From assembly GCF_036320965.1 (NCBI RefSeq), contig NC_092240.1, positions 10,745,001 through 10,809,000 of the forward strand: a stretch of DNA of 64,000 nucleotides. The letters run 5' to 3'. Source of the stretch: Panulirus ornatus. Lineage: Eukaryota; Arthropoda; Malacostraca; Decapoda; Palinuridae. The notes below the pieces were generated by a model. The model did no database searches and was not told where the DNA came from. It saw only the letters and a program-made list of their open reading frames with translations. Positions 1-11,530 of this stretch are shown in pieces; position 1 is the first letter of the stretch, and each line of letters starts with the position of its first letter. The translations under genes were made by a program, and so were the position numbers.

Positions 1-709
1 TGTTTTAAGGCATAAGGCGAGTGGAGGGAGACTGAAGGAGGTCGCTGGGTGTCAGCTGTGAGCATATTGTGTAACGAGCAAATTCAGTTTTTTAACCAGT
101 GCCTGTTTGAGCTAGTGTCGCATTCTGCCGTCGACCATGTTGGAGAGGTATTTGAGGAAACTTATAACACCAGCTGATTATAATTCTTTGCTGGACAAAT
201 ATTTTCTTTTGAAACGTATTCGCCCCGCGCTGTATATCATCAGGTTTAGAGAATTTTACACCATCCATCCTCTTCCAGTTTTCCAAAAATTCCCTCAATA
301 TTCCTCTGTCGTCTTGGACCATTTCCTTGGCCTGGATATTACAGCATGAGAGACAATAGTATATCTGGTTGTCTTCTTAACTTGAAACCATTTCATACAA
401 TTCTCTTGTCACTGCTTAAACTCGCATCCTTAAACCCCCATACGAGACCTTTTTAGATGAATTGTTTATCTATTCATATCTATACTAATCCATAACCAAC
501 AGACTCTCAGACATACAGGGCTGGAATAGCGAGAAGGTCAACCACAAAACCTGGTAATTGAAGTCTCATCTCCTACCACGAGTCCTGAGCATATTGGTAG
601 TCTGGAATTCCATCTGAACTGCCAATATTTGTGTAACCGACGGTGGGATGCTCAGGATCGAAGATTGATACCGGCCGAACCCAGCCACACCAGCTCCAGG
701 TGATGGCAG
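1..709. other. unassigned non-repetitive DNA
   Basis: No recognisable gene. Overlapping short open frames occur on both strands at 92-349 (about 70-76 codons each), but neither has a domain I recognise and they shadow one another. I cannot tell whether this is the edge of an old mobile element. Confidence 0.4.
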
Positions 710-1000
710 GCGATCCCACACACCACCCTACACACCACACCACCTCCACCACCCTACACACCACACCACACACCACCCTACACACCACACCACCACCACC
801 ACCCTACACACCACACCACCACCACCACCCTACACACCACACCACCTCCACCACCCTACACATCACACCACCTCCACCACCCTACACATCACACCACCAC
901 CACCACCCTACACACCACACCACACCACCACCACCCTACACACCACACCACACCACCACCACCACCCTACACACCACACCACACCACCACCACCACCGCC
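710..1000 (+). repeat. CACCA/CCCTACACACCAC minisatellite
   Basis: Irregular tandem array of roughly 20-30 bp units built from CCTACACACCACAC followed by variable (CAC)n or CTCCAC runs. The strong C/G strand bias leaves a stop-free His/Thr/Pro-rich frame from 643 to 1005. That frame is a composition artefact, not a gene. Confidence 0.9.
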
Positions 1001-1690
1001 CGTAACAACACACACACGCACACAACAGTGCCTCACTGCACATAAACTTAAATATATTTATATATCTTCTTTCCCCAGGAGTCCCTTCTATCCTTATGAG
1101 GCTCCTGCAACACTCGGGAAGCTGGCCACGTCATAAAGGGTTGTCGTGTTATGTTTGCGTTAGTGTGTAGGGAGTGCAGGGCACTTGAGGGGTTGGTGAT
1201 GGGCGTCTTCTTCATGGTAGACTCATCCTGGCCATGAAAGGGTCTTGTGATATGTTGACATGGTGTTTGTAGTAGTGTAGTGATGGATGATGATTAAGGA
1301 GTAAACTGGAGCGTGTGACTCGTGTTTGTCTAGGGAGTGTGTTTTCTAATGGGTGTATGAGCATGCCGAGGGTTGAAGTTTAAGATTAAGTTGAGGGTCA
1401 TTCCTCCAATACGTTCATGGCCTAACGTAGCCAATGGCAGAAAATGGGAACAAAAGACATATAAGCTGAGGCATCTTATATAACTCTCCTGTCTGACTCT
1501 TGGAGCGCTACCAGACTTCACCCACTGTGACCTGATGTGAACATTTCAGGTCCCGACCAGAAAGGGAATATGGGCTCTAGCTCAGTTTTCCCCTTCGGTT
1601 ATCTCGACGCATTCATAACCTTTTTATGAACTGTTCTGTTGAAAAGAAACTGTCATGATAAACGTGAAATTTTGAATTGAGCTTTTCAGT
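1001..1690. other. unassigned spacer
   Basis: Unique-looking DNA between the CAC-rich minisatellite and LINE-A copy 1. It begins with a short (CA)n tract. I see no coding domain, RNA gene or repeat. Confidence 0.4.
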
Positions 1691-1699
1691 CTAGATTAC

Positions 1700-4362
1700 A
1701 CTATTTTGATCGTTGATATGATTATTAGATCGGAAACCAAAATTCCCTGCCGAAAACTTTCCAGATAATGTATAGAAGAGAGAATGTTGGGCTGAAGAGA
1801 GTGGTGAGAGTTAGTGAGCTTGGACAGGAGACTTGCGTGAGGAAGTACCATGAGGGATTGAGTGCAGAAGGAAAAAGGCGAGAGCAAATGACGTAAGGGG
1901 AGTGGGGGAGGAATGGGATGTATTTAGGGAAGCAATGATGGTTTGCGCAAAAGATGCCTTTGGCATGAGAAAGGTAGGAGGTGGGCAGATTAGAAAGGAT
2001 AATAAGTGGTGGGATGAAGAAGTGATTGTTAGTGAAAGAGAGAGGCATTTGGACAATTTTTGCAGGAAAATAGTGCAAATGACTGAGATATGTATAAAAG
2101 AAAGAGACAAGAGGTCAAGAGAAAGGTGCAAGAGGTGAAAGAGGGCAAATGAGAGTTGGGTGGGAGAGTATCATTCAATTTTAGGAGGAATAAGATGATA
2201 TTTTGGAAGGAGGTAAATAACGTACGTAAAACAAGAGAACAAATGGGAACATCGGTGAAGGGGGCAAATGGGGAGGTGATAACAAGTAGTGGTGAAGTGA
2301 GAAGGAGATGGCGTGAGTATTTTGAAGGTTTGTTGAATGTATGTGATAACTGTGGCAGATATAGGGTGTTTTGGTCGAGGTGGTATGCGAAGTGAGAGGG
2401 TCAGGGGGAATGATTTGGTAAACAGAGAAGAGGTAGTGAAAGCTTTGTGGAAGATGAAAGCCGGCAAGGCAGTGGGTTTGGATGGTATTGCAGTGGAATT
2501 TATTAAAAAAGGGGGTGACTGTGTTGTTGACGGTTGGTGAGGATATTCAATGTATGTATGGTTCTTGAAGTGCCTGAGGATTGGCGGAATGCATGCATAG
2601 TCCCATTGTACAAAGGCAAAGGGGATAAAGGTGAGTATTCAAATTACAGAGGTATAAGGTTGTTGAGTGTTCCTGGGAAAATATACGGGAGGGTATTTAT
2701 TGAGAGGGTGAAGGCATGTACAGAGCATCAGACTGGGGAAGAGCAGTGTGGTTTCTGAAGTTGTAGAGGATGTGCAGATCAGGTGTTTGCTTTAAAAAAT
2801 GTATGCGAGAAATACTTAGAAAAAACAGATGAATTTGTACGTAGCATATATGGATCTAGAGAAGGCATATGATAGTTGATAGAGATGTTCTGTGGAAGGT
2901 ATTAAGAGTATATGGTGTGGGAGGTAAGTTGCTAGAAGCGGTGAAAATTTTTTTTATCGAGGATGTAAGGCATGTGTACGTGTAGGAAGAGAGGAAAGTG
3001 ATTGGTTCCCAGTGAATGTCGGTTTGCGGCAGGGATGCGTGATGTCTACATGGTTATTTGATTTGTTTATGGATGGGGTTGTTAGGGAGGTGAATGCAAG
3101 AGTTTTGGAGAGAGGGGCAAGTATACAGTCTGTTGTAGATGAGAGGGCTTGGGAAGTGAGTCAGTTGTTGTTCGCTGATGTTACAGCGCTGGTGGCTGAT
3201 TCGGGTGAGAAACTGCAGAAGCTGGTGACTAAGTTTGGTAAAGTGTGTAAAAGAAGAAAGCTGAGAGTAAATGTGAATAATAGCAAGGTTATTAGGTACA
3301 GTAGGGTTGAGGGACAAGTAGACTGGGACGTGAGTTTGAATGGAGAAAAACTGGAGGAAGTGATGTGTTTTAGATAACTGGGAGTGGATTTGGCAGCGGA
3401 TGGAACCATGGAAGCGGAAGTGCGTCACAGGGTGGGAGAGGGGGCGAAGGTCCTGGGAGCGTTGAAGAATGTGTGGAAGGCGAGAACGTTATCTCGAGAG
3501 CAAAAATGGGTATGTTTGAAGGAGTAGTGGTTCAAGCTGTGTTATATGGTTGTGATGCATGGGCTGGATTGTGCGGAGGAGGGTGGATGTGTTGGAAATG
3601 ACATGTTTGAGGACAATATGTGGTGTGAGGTGGCTTGATAGAGTAAGTAACGTAAGGGTAAGAGAGATGTGTGGTAATAAAGTGTGTGGTTAACAGAACA
3701 GAAGAGGGTGTATTGAAATGGTTTGGTCACGTAGAGAGAATGAGTGAGGAAAGATTGACAGAGATATATGTGTCAGAGGTGGAGGAAACGAGTAGAAGTT
3801 GGTGACCAAATTGGAGGTGGAAGGATGCAGTGAAAAAGATTTTGAGCAATCGGGGCCTGAACGTGCAGGAGGGTGAAAGGCGTGCAAGGAATAGAGTGAA
3901 TTGGAACGATGTGGTACACCGGGGTCGACGTGTTGTCAGTGGATTGAACCAGGGCATGTGAAGCGTCTGGGGTAAACCATGAAAAGTTTTGTGGGGCCTG
4001 GATGTGGATATGGAGCTGTGGTTTCGATGCATTACACATGACAGCTAGAGACTGAGTGTGAACGAATGTGGCCTTAGATGTCTTTTCCTATCGCTGCCTC
4101 ACGCGCCCTGCGGAGGGAGGGGGTTGTCATTTCATGTGTAGCGGGGTGGCGGCGAATATGGATGAAGGCAGCATGTATGAATCTGTACATGTGTATATAT
4201 GTATATGTCTCTGTATGTATTCGTTGAAATGTATAGGTATGTACATGTACGTGTGTGGTCGTTTATGTATTTACATGTGTATGTGGGTGGGTTGGGCCAT
4301 TCTTTCGTCGGTTTCTTTGCGCTACCTTGCTAACGCGTTAGACAGCGACAAAGTATTATATA
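1700..4362 (+). pseudogene. LINE-A copy 1: decayed non-LTR retrotransposon (linker, reverse transcriptase, 3' UTR)
   Basis: This is the longest LINE-A copy, a reverse-transcriptase pseudogene broken by several stops and frameshifts. Reading through the frames gives, in order: the endonuclease-RT linker with an invariant-looking WW pair (about 1902-2138); a segment ending WREYFEGLLN (about 2156-2340); the RT finger motif KMKAGKAVGLDGI (about 2440-2500); IVPLYKGKGDKGEYSNYRGI (about 2595-2660); GLRQGCVM (about 3018-3045); and the catalytic box at 3171-3182. That box reads FADV, so one of the paired aspartates is lost. The RT C-terminal region continues to about 3930. A 3' UTR of about 400 bp ends in the family tail CTTGCTAACGCGTTAGACAG near 4326-4350, followed by a short TA tract. 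The endonuclease domain is missing (5' truncated). The family is an APE-type LINE judged from the matching 5' fragment at 11 kb; the clade (RTE-like or other) is not settled. Confidence 0.88.
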
Positions 4363-4877
4363 TATATAATATATATATACTTGTCTATGTGGTATCTTCC
4401 AGAAATAAAAGTTTATAAGAGATTTTGAAGACAAGATCAAAGCATTTGCCTTACGGTTAAGTTTTCCTTCTCTTAACATGAGCTGGAGTGAGTGAGTCTG
4501 GACGGTGTTGTAGCCCTGCCCGAAGTTGAGATCCGGAGGAGAGGGAGGAAATTCCGAGGAGGGAATTCACTCGGCGCTCAAAGTTTTCCTGTTTGGAAGC
4601 TTAGTTTTGGCCCTTCAGTAAAACAGAAGCAGAGGGAAAGAGAGAGAAATGGTCTTCGTATTTCAGTCCTTCTTCCCCCTTGGAATTCTAGGACCCAGAA
4701 ATTGCATTTCACACCTATAGAATTCTTTTATCTCCTCCTCCTTTTCATGAGGTGTTAGAAAGGTCATGCACGTCTCCCTTGTCTTGCTTGGTCGATGAGT
4801 TCGATAAGGGGATCTGATCCTGCGAGTCTTCTCATGCGTCCTGTGGTATATGGTAGCTCTTTCATCTCCCCATCATC
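4363..4877. other. unassigned spacer
   Basis: Starts with a short imperfect TA tract at the LINE-A 3' end, then apparently unique DNA. An 88-codon open frame at 4492-4758 has no recognisable domain. Confidence 0.4.
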
Positions 4878-5108
4878 CCCATCGACCAGAATTCGACCTG
4901 AAACATCCTCATAGACCAGAATTCGTCCTGGAACTCCCCCCATAGACCAGAATTCGTCCTGGAACTCCCCCCCATAGACCAGAATTCGTCCTGGAACTCC
5001 CTCTATGGACCAGAATTCGTCCTAGAACTCCCCCCCCCCTCCAATAGACCAGAATTCGTCCTGGAACTCCCCCCATAGACCAGGATTTGTCCTGGAAGTC
5101 ACCCTCAA
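4878..5108 (+). repeat. 31-bp minisatellite with GAATTC in each unit, about 7 copies
   Basis: Unit is approximately CATAGACCAGAATTCGTCCT followed by GGAACTCCCCC. The variable C run (4 to 9 C) accounts for most length differences. The outer copies are more diverged than the inner ones. Confidence 0.92.
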
Positions 5109-5655
5109 ACTATAGATTTCGAAATCGGTTTCTTCCCACTAACCGAAAATTTCCATAACCTACAAGTATTTCTATTTTCTTAGGATCACTTATGTGATAT
5201 CATATTTTTTTTTTTCGTTAATTCTCATCCTTTCTAACCTTGAATTGAGCTTCCAGCCATAAAGAATTGCATTTTGTATCGAGCTTCCAGAAAGAATTTC
5301 ATTTTGTATCATGTATACAATTTGACAATAAAGACATCTAACTAAACATGTAGATCCAAGCATATATAGGTTGATCTATGCGAGACTCTGTTGCACGGAT
5401 ACTAGGATCCCAATTCAGGTTGGAGGACGGAGGAGGGAGTCTATTATCCTGAGGCAGCCTCGCTACAGATGCGGAACTTGGACATTTCTCTGCCCCGCCT
5501 CCTCCAACCGTACCATTTTCCTGGAAAGAGGCATCGGGACTACTAAGAATCCCGGCAGACCACTTGACACACATGAGACTGAAAACTTGCCTGTGTTCGG
5601 TCTCTTATAAAGTCCTGGAGGGTAGAAGAAGGAGAACGTCACTCTTGAAGCCTTC
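5109..5655. other. unassigned spacer with a small direct duplication
   Basis: Contains a two-copy direct repeat of about 32 bp at 5246-5310 (GAGCTTCCAG ... CATTTTGTATC). No gene is recognised in the remainder. Confidence 0.45.
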
Positions 5656-6115
5656 ACTGTCTCGTTGGCGCTTCCAATGTGTGCCGGGAGCTGTATGTAC
5701 TCGCGCTGTGTTGTTAGAGGTCTCTTGGAGGTTCCAGTATGTGTTGGGAGGTTCGTGGACTCTCGCTATGCTGTTAGAGGTCTGTTGGAGTTTCCCAGTA
5801 GGTGCTGGAAGCTGTCTGAACTTTCACTATGCAATTGGGGTTTCCAGTATGTGCTGGAGGTTATTTGGACTTTCCCTAGGTTGCTGAGGGACTGTTCGAG
5901 CGTCCAGTATGTGTTGGTTGCAGCCTGGACTCTCATTGTGCTATTGGAGGTCATTTTTATTTTCCAGTATTTGCTGAAAGCTATCTGGACTCTCGTTGTG
6001 CTCTTACAAGTCTGTTGGAGCTTCCAGTATGCTCTGGACGGTGTCTGTGTTCTCGCTATCCTGGTGGAGGACTGTCTATTATGCTCTGGAGGCTGTCTGG
6101 ATTCTTACTGGGTGT
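5656..6115 (+). repeat. degenerate 60-bp minisatellite, about 8 copies
   Basis: Repeats of about 60 bp share the core TCCAGTATGTGCTGGAGG plus CTGTTGGAGC and GGACTCTCGCT blocks. The unit length is near a multiple of three, so a 150-codon frame (5665-6117) stays open with a 20-residue periodicity (LLEV.. QYVL.. WTL). I read this as a repeat-derived frame rather than a gene. Confidence 0.8.
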
Positions 6116-6727
6116 GAAAGTTCTTGGGCGATGTCAGTAACTGGAAAACCGCAAAGGTGATTTACTTTGAGAGCGAATGACAGCCGTGGACGGCGACGAA
6201 GAAGAGCTGGTATGTGATGGCCATCGCTGAGTGATGGGAAGGTGAGGCTTCTCCTTCTTGCGGTAGACAGACCTTGATCGGCCTGATAAAGGTTATCACA
6301 GGGAACGTGCAAATATATTTCCAAGCGATGCAATCGACATTAATTCCACGTGCTTCTGCACGACACGCCTTCAGCTTAGAAAACGGGTGTTATGTCTCGT
6401 ACAAACGCTGGAAAAGGAGCGACTAGAATTACTTACATCTGTGTCGAAATCCTATTCAGCTGGAAAGATTTCCTCATTTTTATAGATTCACTAAAGAATT
6501 TGAGTGTAGGATTAACTTATCAATTACGATCGGATCACGATTTTCTTTGTGGCTAATTCGTCTCCAGCTGACGCTCGATAACTTATGACAAACAGCTCCT
6601 GGAGAAAGGCAAATTATATTAATCAACGTCCCGGATGAGGATTCTGAGATTGGGCTGTGAACATTAATCAATGAAAATTAATCAAGAATGATTTGTGAAC
6701 CTCTTTAGTGGACCCACGTTAAATTAG

Positions 6728-6729
<2 letters not shown>
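6116..6729. other. unassigned spacer
   Basis: Apparently unique DNA between the 60-bp minisatellite and a GA array; no gene recognised. Confidence 0.4.

Positions 6730-6799
<70 letters not shown>
6730..6799 (+). repeat. (GA)n microsatellite, about 70 bp
   Basis: Uninterrupted GA dinucleotide run. Confidence 0.98.
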
Positions 6800-6801
<2 letters not shown>

Positions 6802-7000
6802 AAGACCTCGTATCACGTTTTAATCTCTGTATACATCTTGCCTGTGTTGTGTGTGGGCAATTGCCCTATGCCAAGTGTTCTTGTCCACTGAACATTCATG
6901 TCCTTCTACCCGCACTAGTACACGCGCACTCCTTTACATTTGTCTACCTCAAAAGACCATCCAACAAAGCCCTCCCGCGTCCTGTTATATTTACACAGCA

Positions 7001-7286
7001 ACACACACACACACACTGTATACTGCCACACACACACACACGCTCTGTATACTGCTACACACGCACGTTCTGTATACTGCCACACACGCACGTTCTGTAT
7101 ACTGCCACACACGCACGTTCTGTATACTGCCACACACACACGCTCTGTATACTGCTACACACACACGCTCTGTATACTGCTACACACACTGTACTCTGCC
7201 ACACACACGCTCTGTATACTGCCACACACACACACACACACGCTCTGTACACTGCCACACGCACACACAAACACACTCTGTATACT

Positions 7287-7345
<59 letters not shown>
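7001..7345 (+). repeat. compound CA microsatellite / TCTGTATACTGC minisatellite
   Basis: About ten units of roughly 24-36 bp, each made of a short (CA)n tract followed by GCTCTGTATACTGC or GTTCTGTATACTGC. The array ends in a pure (CA)n run of about 55 bp (7291-7345). The long open frames on both strands here are repeat artefacts (Cys/Val or His/Thr). Confidence 0.93.
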
Positions 7346-7347
<2 letters not shown>

Positions 7348-7524
7348 TATACTACCGTCCACTAAGCCTTTTCCTTGCAGCTCACACAGACCTTTAGCCA
7401 CAAATATCCACACCATCTGTACCTGTGGATCCAAAATGACTTATCCATTCACCACGCTGTACAACACATACTCCACTTCCTCCACAGAAACTAACCCACC
7501 ATCCATTCGTGTGTATGGCCTATG

Positions 7525-7702
7525 TTTCCCTATCCATACAGCCCATGTCTCCCTATCCATACAACCTATGTTTTCCTATCCATACAGCCTATGTTTCCCT
7601 ATCCATACAGCCCATGGTCCTTATCCATATAGCCCATGTTTCCCTATCCATATAGCCCATGTTTCCCTATCCATACAATCCGTGCTTCCCTATCCATGCA
7701 AC
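7525..7702 (+). repeat. 23-24 bp minisatellite, about 8 copies
   Basis: Unit approximates TATCCATACAGCCCATGTTT CCC. The variants CATATAG, CATACAA and CCTATG are interspersed. Confidence 0.9.
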
Positions 7703-8445
7703 TCCTACCCCAGTGTCTACACAGCTCGCGCCTCACTACCAACACGGAGTTCCTCCTGTGTACATTATTTATGCCGTCAATATCTACCCATCCAAACGAA
7801 CTGCGTCTTTCAGCCTTTACGGCCCGCGCTCCACCGTCCACTCTGCTGGACTTCGCTCCACTTCTTAATCTACAGATGGCCGATGGATCCATGTTGAAGT
7901 TAGGAGTTTGACTAGAAGTTCGAGGGCTAAATTCACACAGGTCTCTGACGTTCGTCTGGGTAAGGATCGCTGATCGAACTCTCTCTCTCTCTTTCCACGT
8001 TTGACCCTTCTCGTTCATTGAGACTATCGTCCGACTCATGTTCGTTGAGGCTCTTACTAGCCCACATCTGATATCATCGGGAAAGGGAATTGTACCGTAA
8101 TCATCAGGAAGGAAGGCTGTTACCCTCGAGTAGGTCGTGTAAATGATTTCACGGTTCCTTCAGCACTTCTAAGAGAGAAGGAAAGGAGGGGGTCGAGTCT
8201 CGCACCTTGTGAAACCCTGCGGCATGAACGGGTCACTAATTCCCCCCCCTCACTTGGCTAGGTGTTGACCTAACTTGGGGCTCCAAAGTTTTCGCGGGCA
8301 GTTAGCTGAGTTTATAGACGTTTTAGTACGAGTTCCTTCTTGTTAATTACCAAACTCCCTCAGTCAGCCACGACCATACACTCTCTCCAAGTCTTCGCTT
8401 AATCACCATTTGAAAGACTCGTTATTGAGGCTAGATTTGCCTGAT
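7703..8445. other. unassigned spacer
   Basis: Non-repetitive DNA. A 131-codon minus-strand frame (8039 to 7644) runs into the neighbouring repeat and has no recognisable domain. Confidence 0.4.
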
Positions 8446-8612
8446 TTCACTGGTAGTGCCCATTTCAATCAACCAACCCCTACGGGGGGTGGATGAACGA
8501 CTGGGTTTACCGTGGACCAACTGCCTAACTATAGGATCCGAACCCATGCGCTCGACCCTCTGGATGGCCCGTGAATACGTCACGATCGGGAACGTTAACC
8601 GATAAGCTTACA
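8446..8612 (-). mobile_element. tRNA-derived SINE copy 1
   Basis: Read on the minus strand this has a tRNA-like head with GGTTAACG near the A-box position and GGGTTCGGATCC as a B-box-like sequence. The family body follows (GGTCCACGGTAAACCCAG, then GTTCATCCACC and GGGGTTGG). The same body occurs at 28.6, 51.6 and 54.9 kb, which defines it as a dispersed family. The A-box end is incomplete. Confidence 0.75.
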
Positions 8613-8726
8613 GTTCTCTGTCTTCGATCCTTCTCCTTACCATACTAGTCTATGAGCTTCTGTCCTCTCTCTCTCTCCTTATGACTGACAGCCTCGTCTC
8701 CTTACCACACTCATCTGTGAGCTTCT

Positions 8727-8727
<1 letters not shown>

Positions 8728-8802
<75 letters not shown>
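8728..8802 (+). repeat. (CT)n microsatellite, about 75 bp
   Basis: Uninterrupted CT run; a shorter impure CT tract precedes it at 8661-8680. Confidence 0.97.
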
Positions 8803-8806
<4 letters not shown>

Positions 8807-9399
8807 TGTGACTAACAGCCTCGTCAGGCCCCAGTGGTCTGTTGCTCTCTGAATACATCTGTAATCGTTTACAATTCGCCATTTCGAGTGCTGACCATAG
8901 TTCATTACGCTTCAGGCAATCACACACCGCTCTCCTCAGTCTAACTGACTTGTTGGGTGTATATTTCCATTCGCCTCCCAATTTATATCAATTTTCAGCG
9001 CTACTGTGTGAAAAGTTAACAAAAGCACACACACAAAAAAAAGGCAGAAAAAGACAAAATTGTTGGTGCCTATATCCATTTACGTTCCAGTTGATGCCAC
9101 TTTTCATCTCTGCAATGTGATGAGTTAACAGAACTACGTAAACCTTTAGAAAATTACAAAAAGGCTTTATATGATAAGGACGTGTGATAACGCACACATT
9201 AAAAAAAAAAAAAAAGAGAAAAGAAAATGCACAACCTCGTTTCTCAAGCTCCCAAGAGCGTCATGTGGTTCTCCCAGCCTTCCTGGTGTTTCCTGAGCAG
9301 ACGCGACCCACAGGAATATTTTTCCCTCCTTGCATCACTTCCCTCACCGTAGGAGTTGTCAGCGTTACAGTACAACTATCTAAAGCTCTTAGAAACACG
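8803..9399. other. unassigned spacer with A-rich tracts
   Basis: No gene seen. Two adjacent segments (about 8960-9040 and 9070-9150) look like weakly diverged copies of each other, sharing CATTTACGTTCCA-type and TGTGA.GAGTTAACA motifs. Confidence 0.35.
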
Positions 9400-10090
9400 C
9401 AAGAAGAAAAAAAAGGCCTGTTTATATCGGTACGACGCAAGAAAAAAAAAGGCCTGTTTATATCGGTACGACGCAAGAAAAAAAAAGGCCTGTTTATATC
9501 GGTACGACGCAAGAAAAAAAAAAGGCCTGTTTATATCGGTACGACGCAAGAAAAAAAAGGCCTGCATATATCGGTGCGACGCAAGAAAAAAAAGGCATGT
9601 TTATATCGGTACGACGCAAGAAAAAAAGGCCTGCATATATCGGTACGACGCAAGAAAAAAAAGGCCAGTTTATATCGGTACGACGCAAGAAAAAAAAGGC
9701 CTGCATATATCGGTACGACGCAAGAAAAAAAAGGCCTGCATATATCGGTACGACGCAAGAAAAAAAAGGCCTGCATATATCGGTACGACGCAAGAAAAAA
9801 AAGGCCTGTTTATATCGGTACGACGCAAGAAAAAAAGAAAAAAGGCCTGTTTATATCGGTACGACGCAAGAAAAATAAGGTCTGTTTACATCGATACGAC
9901 GCAAGAAAAAAAAAGGCCTGCATATATCGGTACGACGCAAGAAGAAAAAAAAAGGCCTGTTTATATCGGTACGACGCAAGAAAAAAAAAAGGCCTGCATA
10001 TATCGGTACGACGCAAGAAAAAAAAAGGGCCTGCATATATCGGTACGACGCAAGAAAAAAAAAAGGCCTGTTTATATCGGTACGGTGATG
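9400..10090 (+). repeat. 34-36 bp minisatellite (AGGCCTGTTTATATCGGTACGACGCAAG + A run), about 19 copies
   Basis: Each unit carries GGCCTGTTTATATCGG or the variant GGCCTGCATATATCGG, then TACGACGCAAG and a run of 7-10 A, once interrupted. Copy-to-copy length differences come mostly from the A run. The unit has no stop codon in several frames, so open frames of up to about 300 codons arise on both strands. None should be called a gene. Confidence 0.97.
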
Positions 10091-10296
10091 GATAACTGGA
10101 AATGCGCGCGCACACGAAAAGATAAAGATCTTTAATCGAATCTGAATTATCGTGTTGCCTAGGGTGGACATAAGGGAACGCATGGCCAATAGGGATGACG
10201 ATTGAATAAAAGGAAATGTAGAAACTATATAGAACAATGAAAAAAAAAATAATGGTCATGGGTATTGCACTAACAGATTCACTGAAAATATTTACC

Positions 10297-10298
<2 letters not shown>

Positions 10299-10382
<84 letters not shown>
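10299..10382. repeat. (TA)n microsatellite at the 5' side of short LINE-A element a
   Basis: About 84 bp of TA immediately preceding the short element. Confidence 0.98.
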
Positions 10383-10384
<2 letters not shown>

Positions 10385-10614
10385 CCCTGGGGATAGGGGA
10401 GAAAGAATACTTCCCACGCATTCCCTGCGTGTCGTAGAAGGCGACTAAAAGGGGAGGGAGCGTGGGGCTGGAAATCCTCCCCTCTTTTTTTTTTTTAATT
10501 TTCCAAAAGAAGGAACAGAGAAGGGGGCCAGGTGAGGATATTCCCTCAGAGGCCCAGTCCGCTGTTCTTAACGCTACCTTGCTAATGCGGGAAATGGCGA
10601 ATAGTTTGAAAGAA

Positions 10615-10615
<1 letters not shown>
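10383..10615 (+). mobile_element. short non-autonomous LINE-A derivative, copy a (full length)
   Basis: Starts CCCTGGGGATAGGGGAGAA and carries GTGTCGTAGAAGGCGACTAA, GGCTGGAAATCC, a T-rich stretch, AAGAAGGAACAGAGAAGGGG and CCAGGTGAGGATATTCCCTC. It ends in the tail GCTACCTTGCTAATGCGGGA. The first part matches the LINE-A 5' UTR at 11.0 kb and the tail matches LINE-A 3' ends. Long (TA)n lies on both sides. It has no coding capacity, so it would need another element's enzymes to move. Confidence 0.85.

Positions 10616-10686
<71 letters not shown>
10616..10686. repeat. (TA)n microsatellite at the 3' side of short element a
   Basis: About 70 bp TA run directly after the element tail GAAAGAAAGA. Confidence 0.98.
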
Positions 10687-10689
<3 letters not shown>

Positions 10690-11005
10690 CAGAAGATCCT
10701 TCTCGTCTTTTTCATTATTCTTGACAGCACTGATGTACCGAGGTAATTCTGGAAGACGTGTAGGTGAGGCCTCCCAGCATTTCATGGTCGAGGGAGGACC
10801 CAGTGGCAAGGTTATGAATATTATCAGGCAGTTAAACTGCCCGGATTACCAATAACTCGCTTCAGTTCACGTGATTTGGTCGACACTTTGAACCGAGGAA
10901 TATTCAATTTCCTGCGAACGGTAATACTAAGGAGGTAAAGCATCTTTATGGGTCTTTTATTTTCGTTCAAGTTTATTCGGCTTGAGTTTTATTTATAAGG
11001 GTTAG
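10687..11005. other. unassigned spacer
   Basis: About 320 bp of apparently unique sequence between two LINE-A related pieces; nothing recognised. Confidence 0.4.
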
Positions 11006-11530
11006 GAGGGAGAAGGAATGATTTTTTACTCCTTATCCTCCGCTTGTCGTAGAGAGCGACTAAATGGAGCGGGAGGGAGGGGTTGGAAACCCCTCCCATT
11101 CCTGTATTTCAATTTCTAAGAGATAGAGCGGAAGAAGCCAGGTGGGGAGTGCTCATCCTCCCCGAAGGCTCAGGCTGGCTTGTCTGAATTTGTGTGGGTG
11201 TAACAAAGATGAGAAGAGAGGAGAGGTAAGTAGTATGTTCGAGGAAAGAAACTTGTATGTTCTGGCTCAGAGTGAAACGAAAAGCTCAGGGATAAAAGAG
11301 AAGAATAGTTTGGAAACATCTTAAGAGAAGATTAAGGAGTTGGGAAAAGGACAAAAGCTAAGGAAGGGATAGCACTACTGCTGAAGCAGGAGCTGTGGGA
11401 GTGTGTGAAAGATTTTAGGGAAGTGAGCTTAGACTGACGTGGGTAAAGACGAAAGTGGATGGCGAGATATGGGTGATTTTTTTTTGTTTATGCATCTGGC
11501 CATGCACTGACAGAGGGTCAATCCTTAAGG
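11006..11530 (+). pseudogene. LINE-A 5' UTR and start of APE-type endonuclease (fragment)
   Basis: Positions 11006-11170 align with the body of the short element (TGTCGTAGAGAGCGACTAAA, GGTTGGAAACCCC, GCCAGGTGGGGAG). The sequence then continues into coding DNA. The frame at 11142-11324 contains RLACLNLCG followed by LYVLAQSETK, resembling the N-terminal LN.RG and metal-binding ETK motifs of apurinic-like endonucleases in LINEs (E45 of this frame). After a stop and frame change, GIALLLKQELWECV and VDGEIWVIF match the next endonuclease blocks. It breaks off at about 11530. This piece shows that the short element's body is the 5' end of the LINE. Confidence 0.75.

Noticed and set aside
92..349. 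Small gene at the window start
   Set aside because: Two overlapping frames on opposite strands of similar length and no recognisable domain; cannot choose either.
643..1005. Histidine-rich 120-codon frame
   Set aside because: Product of the CACCA minisatellite.
6849..7397. CRISPR-like array (CA blocks with GCTCTGTATACTGC)
   Set aside because: Units are contiguous variable CA runs with no unique spacers; the genome is eukaryotic.
9184..10135. Overlapping 259-306 codon Lys/Arg/Tyr-rich open frames
   Set aside because: They are translations of the 34-bp minisatellite and neighbouring TA run in several frames and both strands; periodic and without any non-repeat domain.
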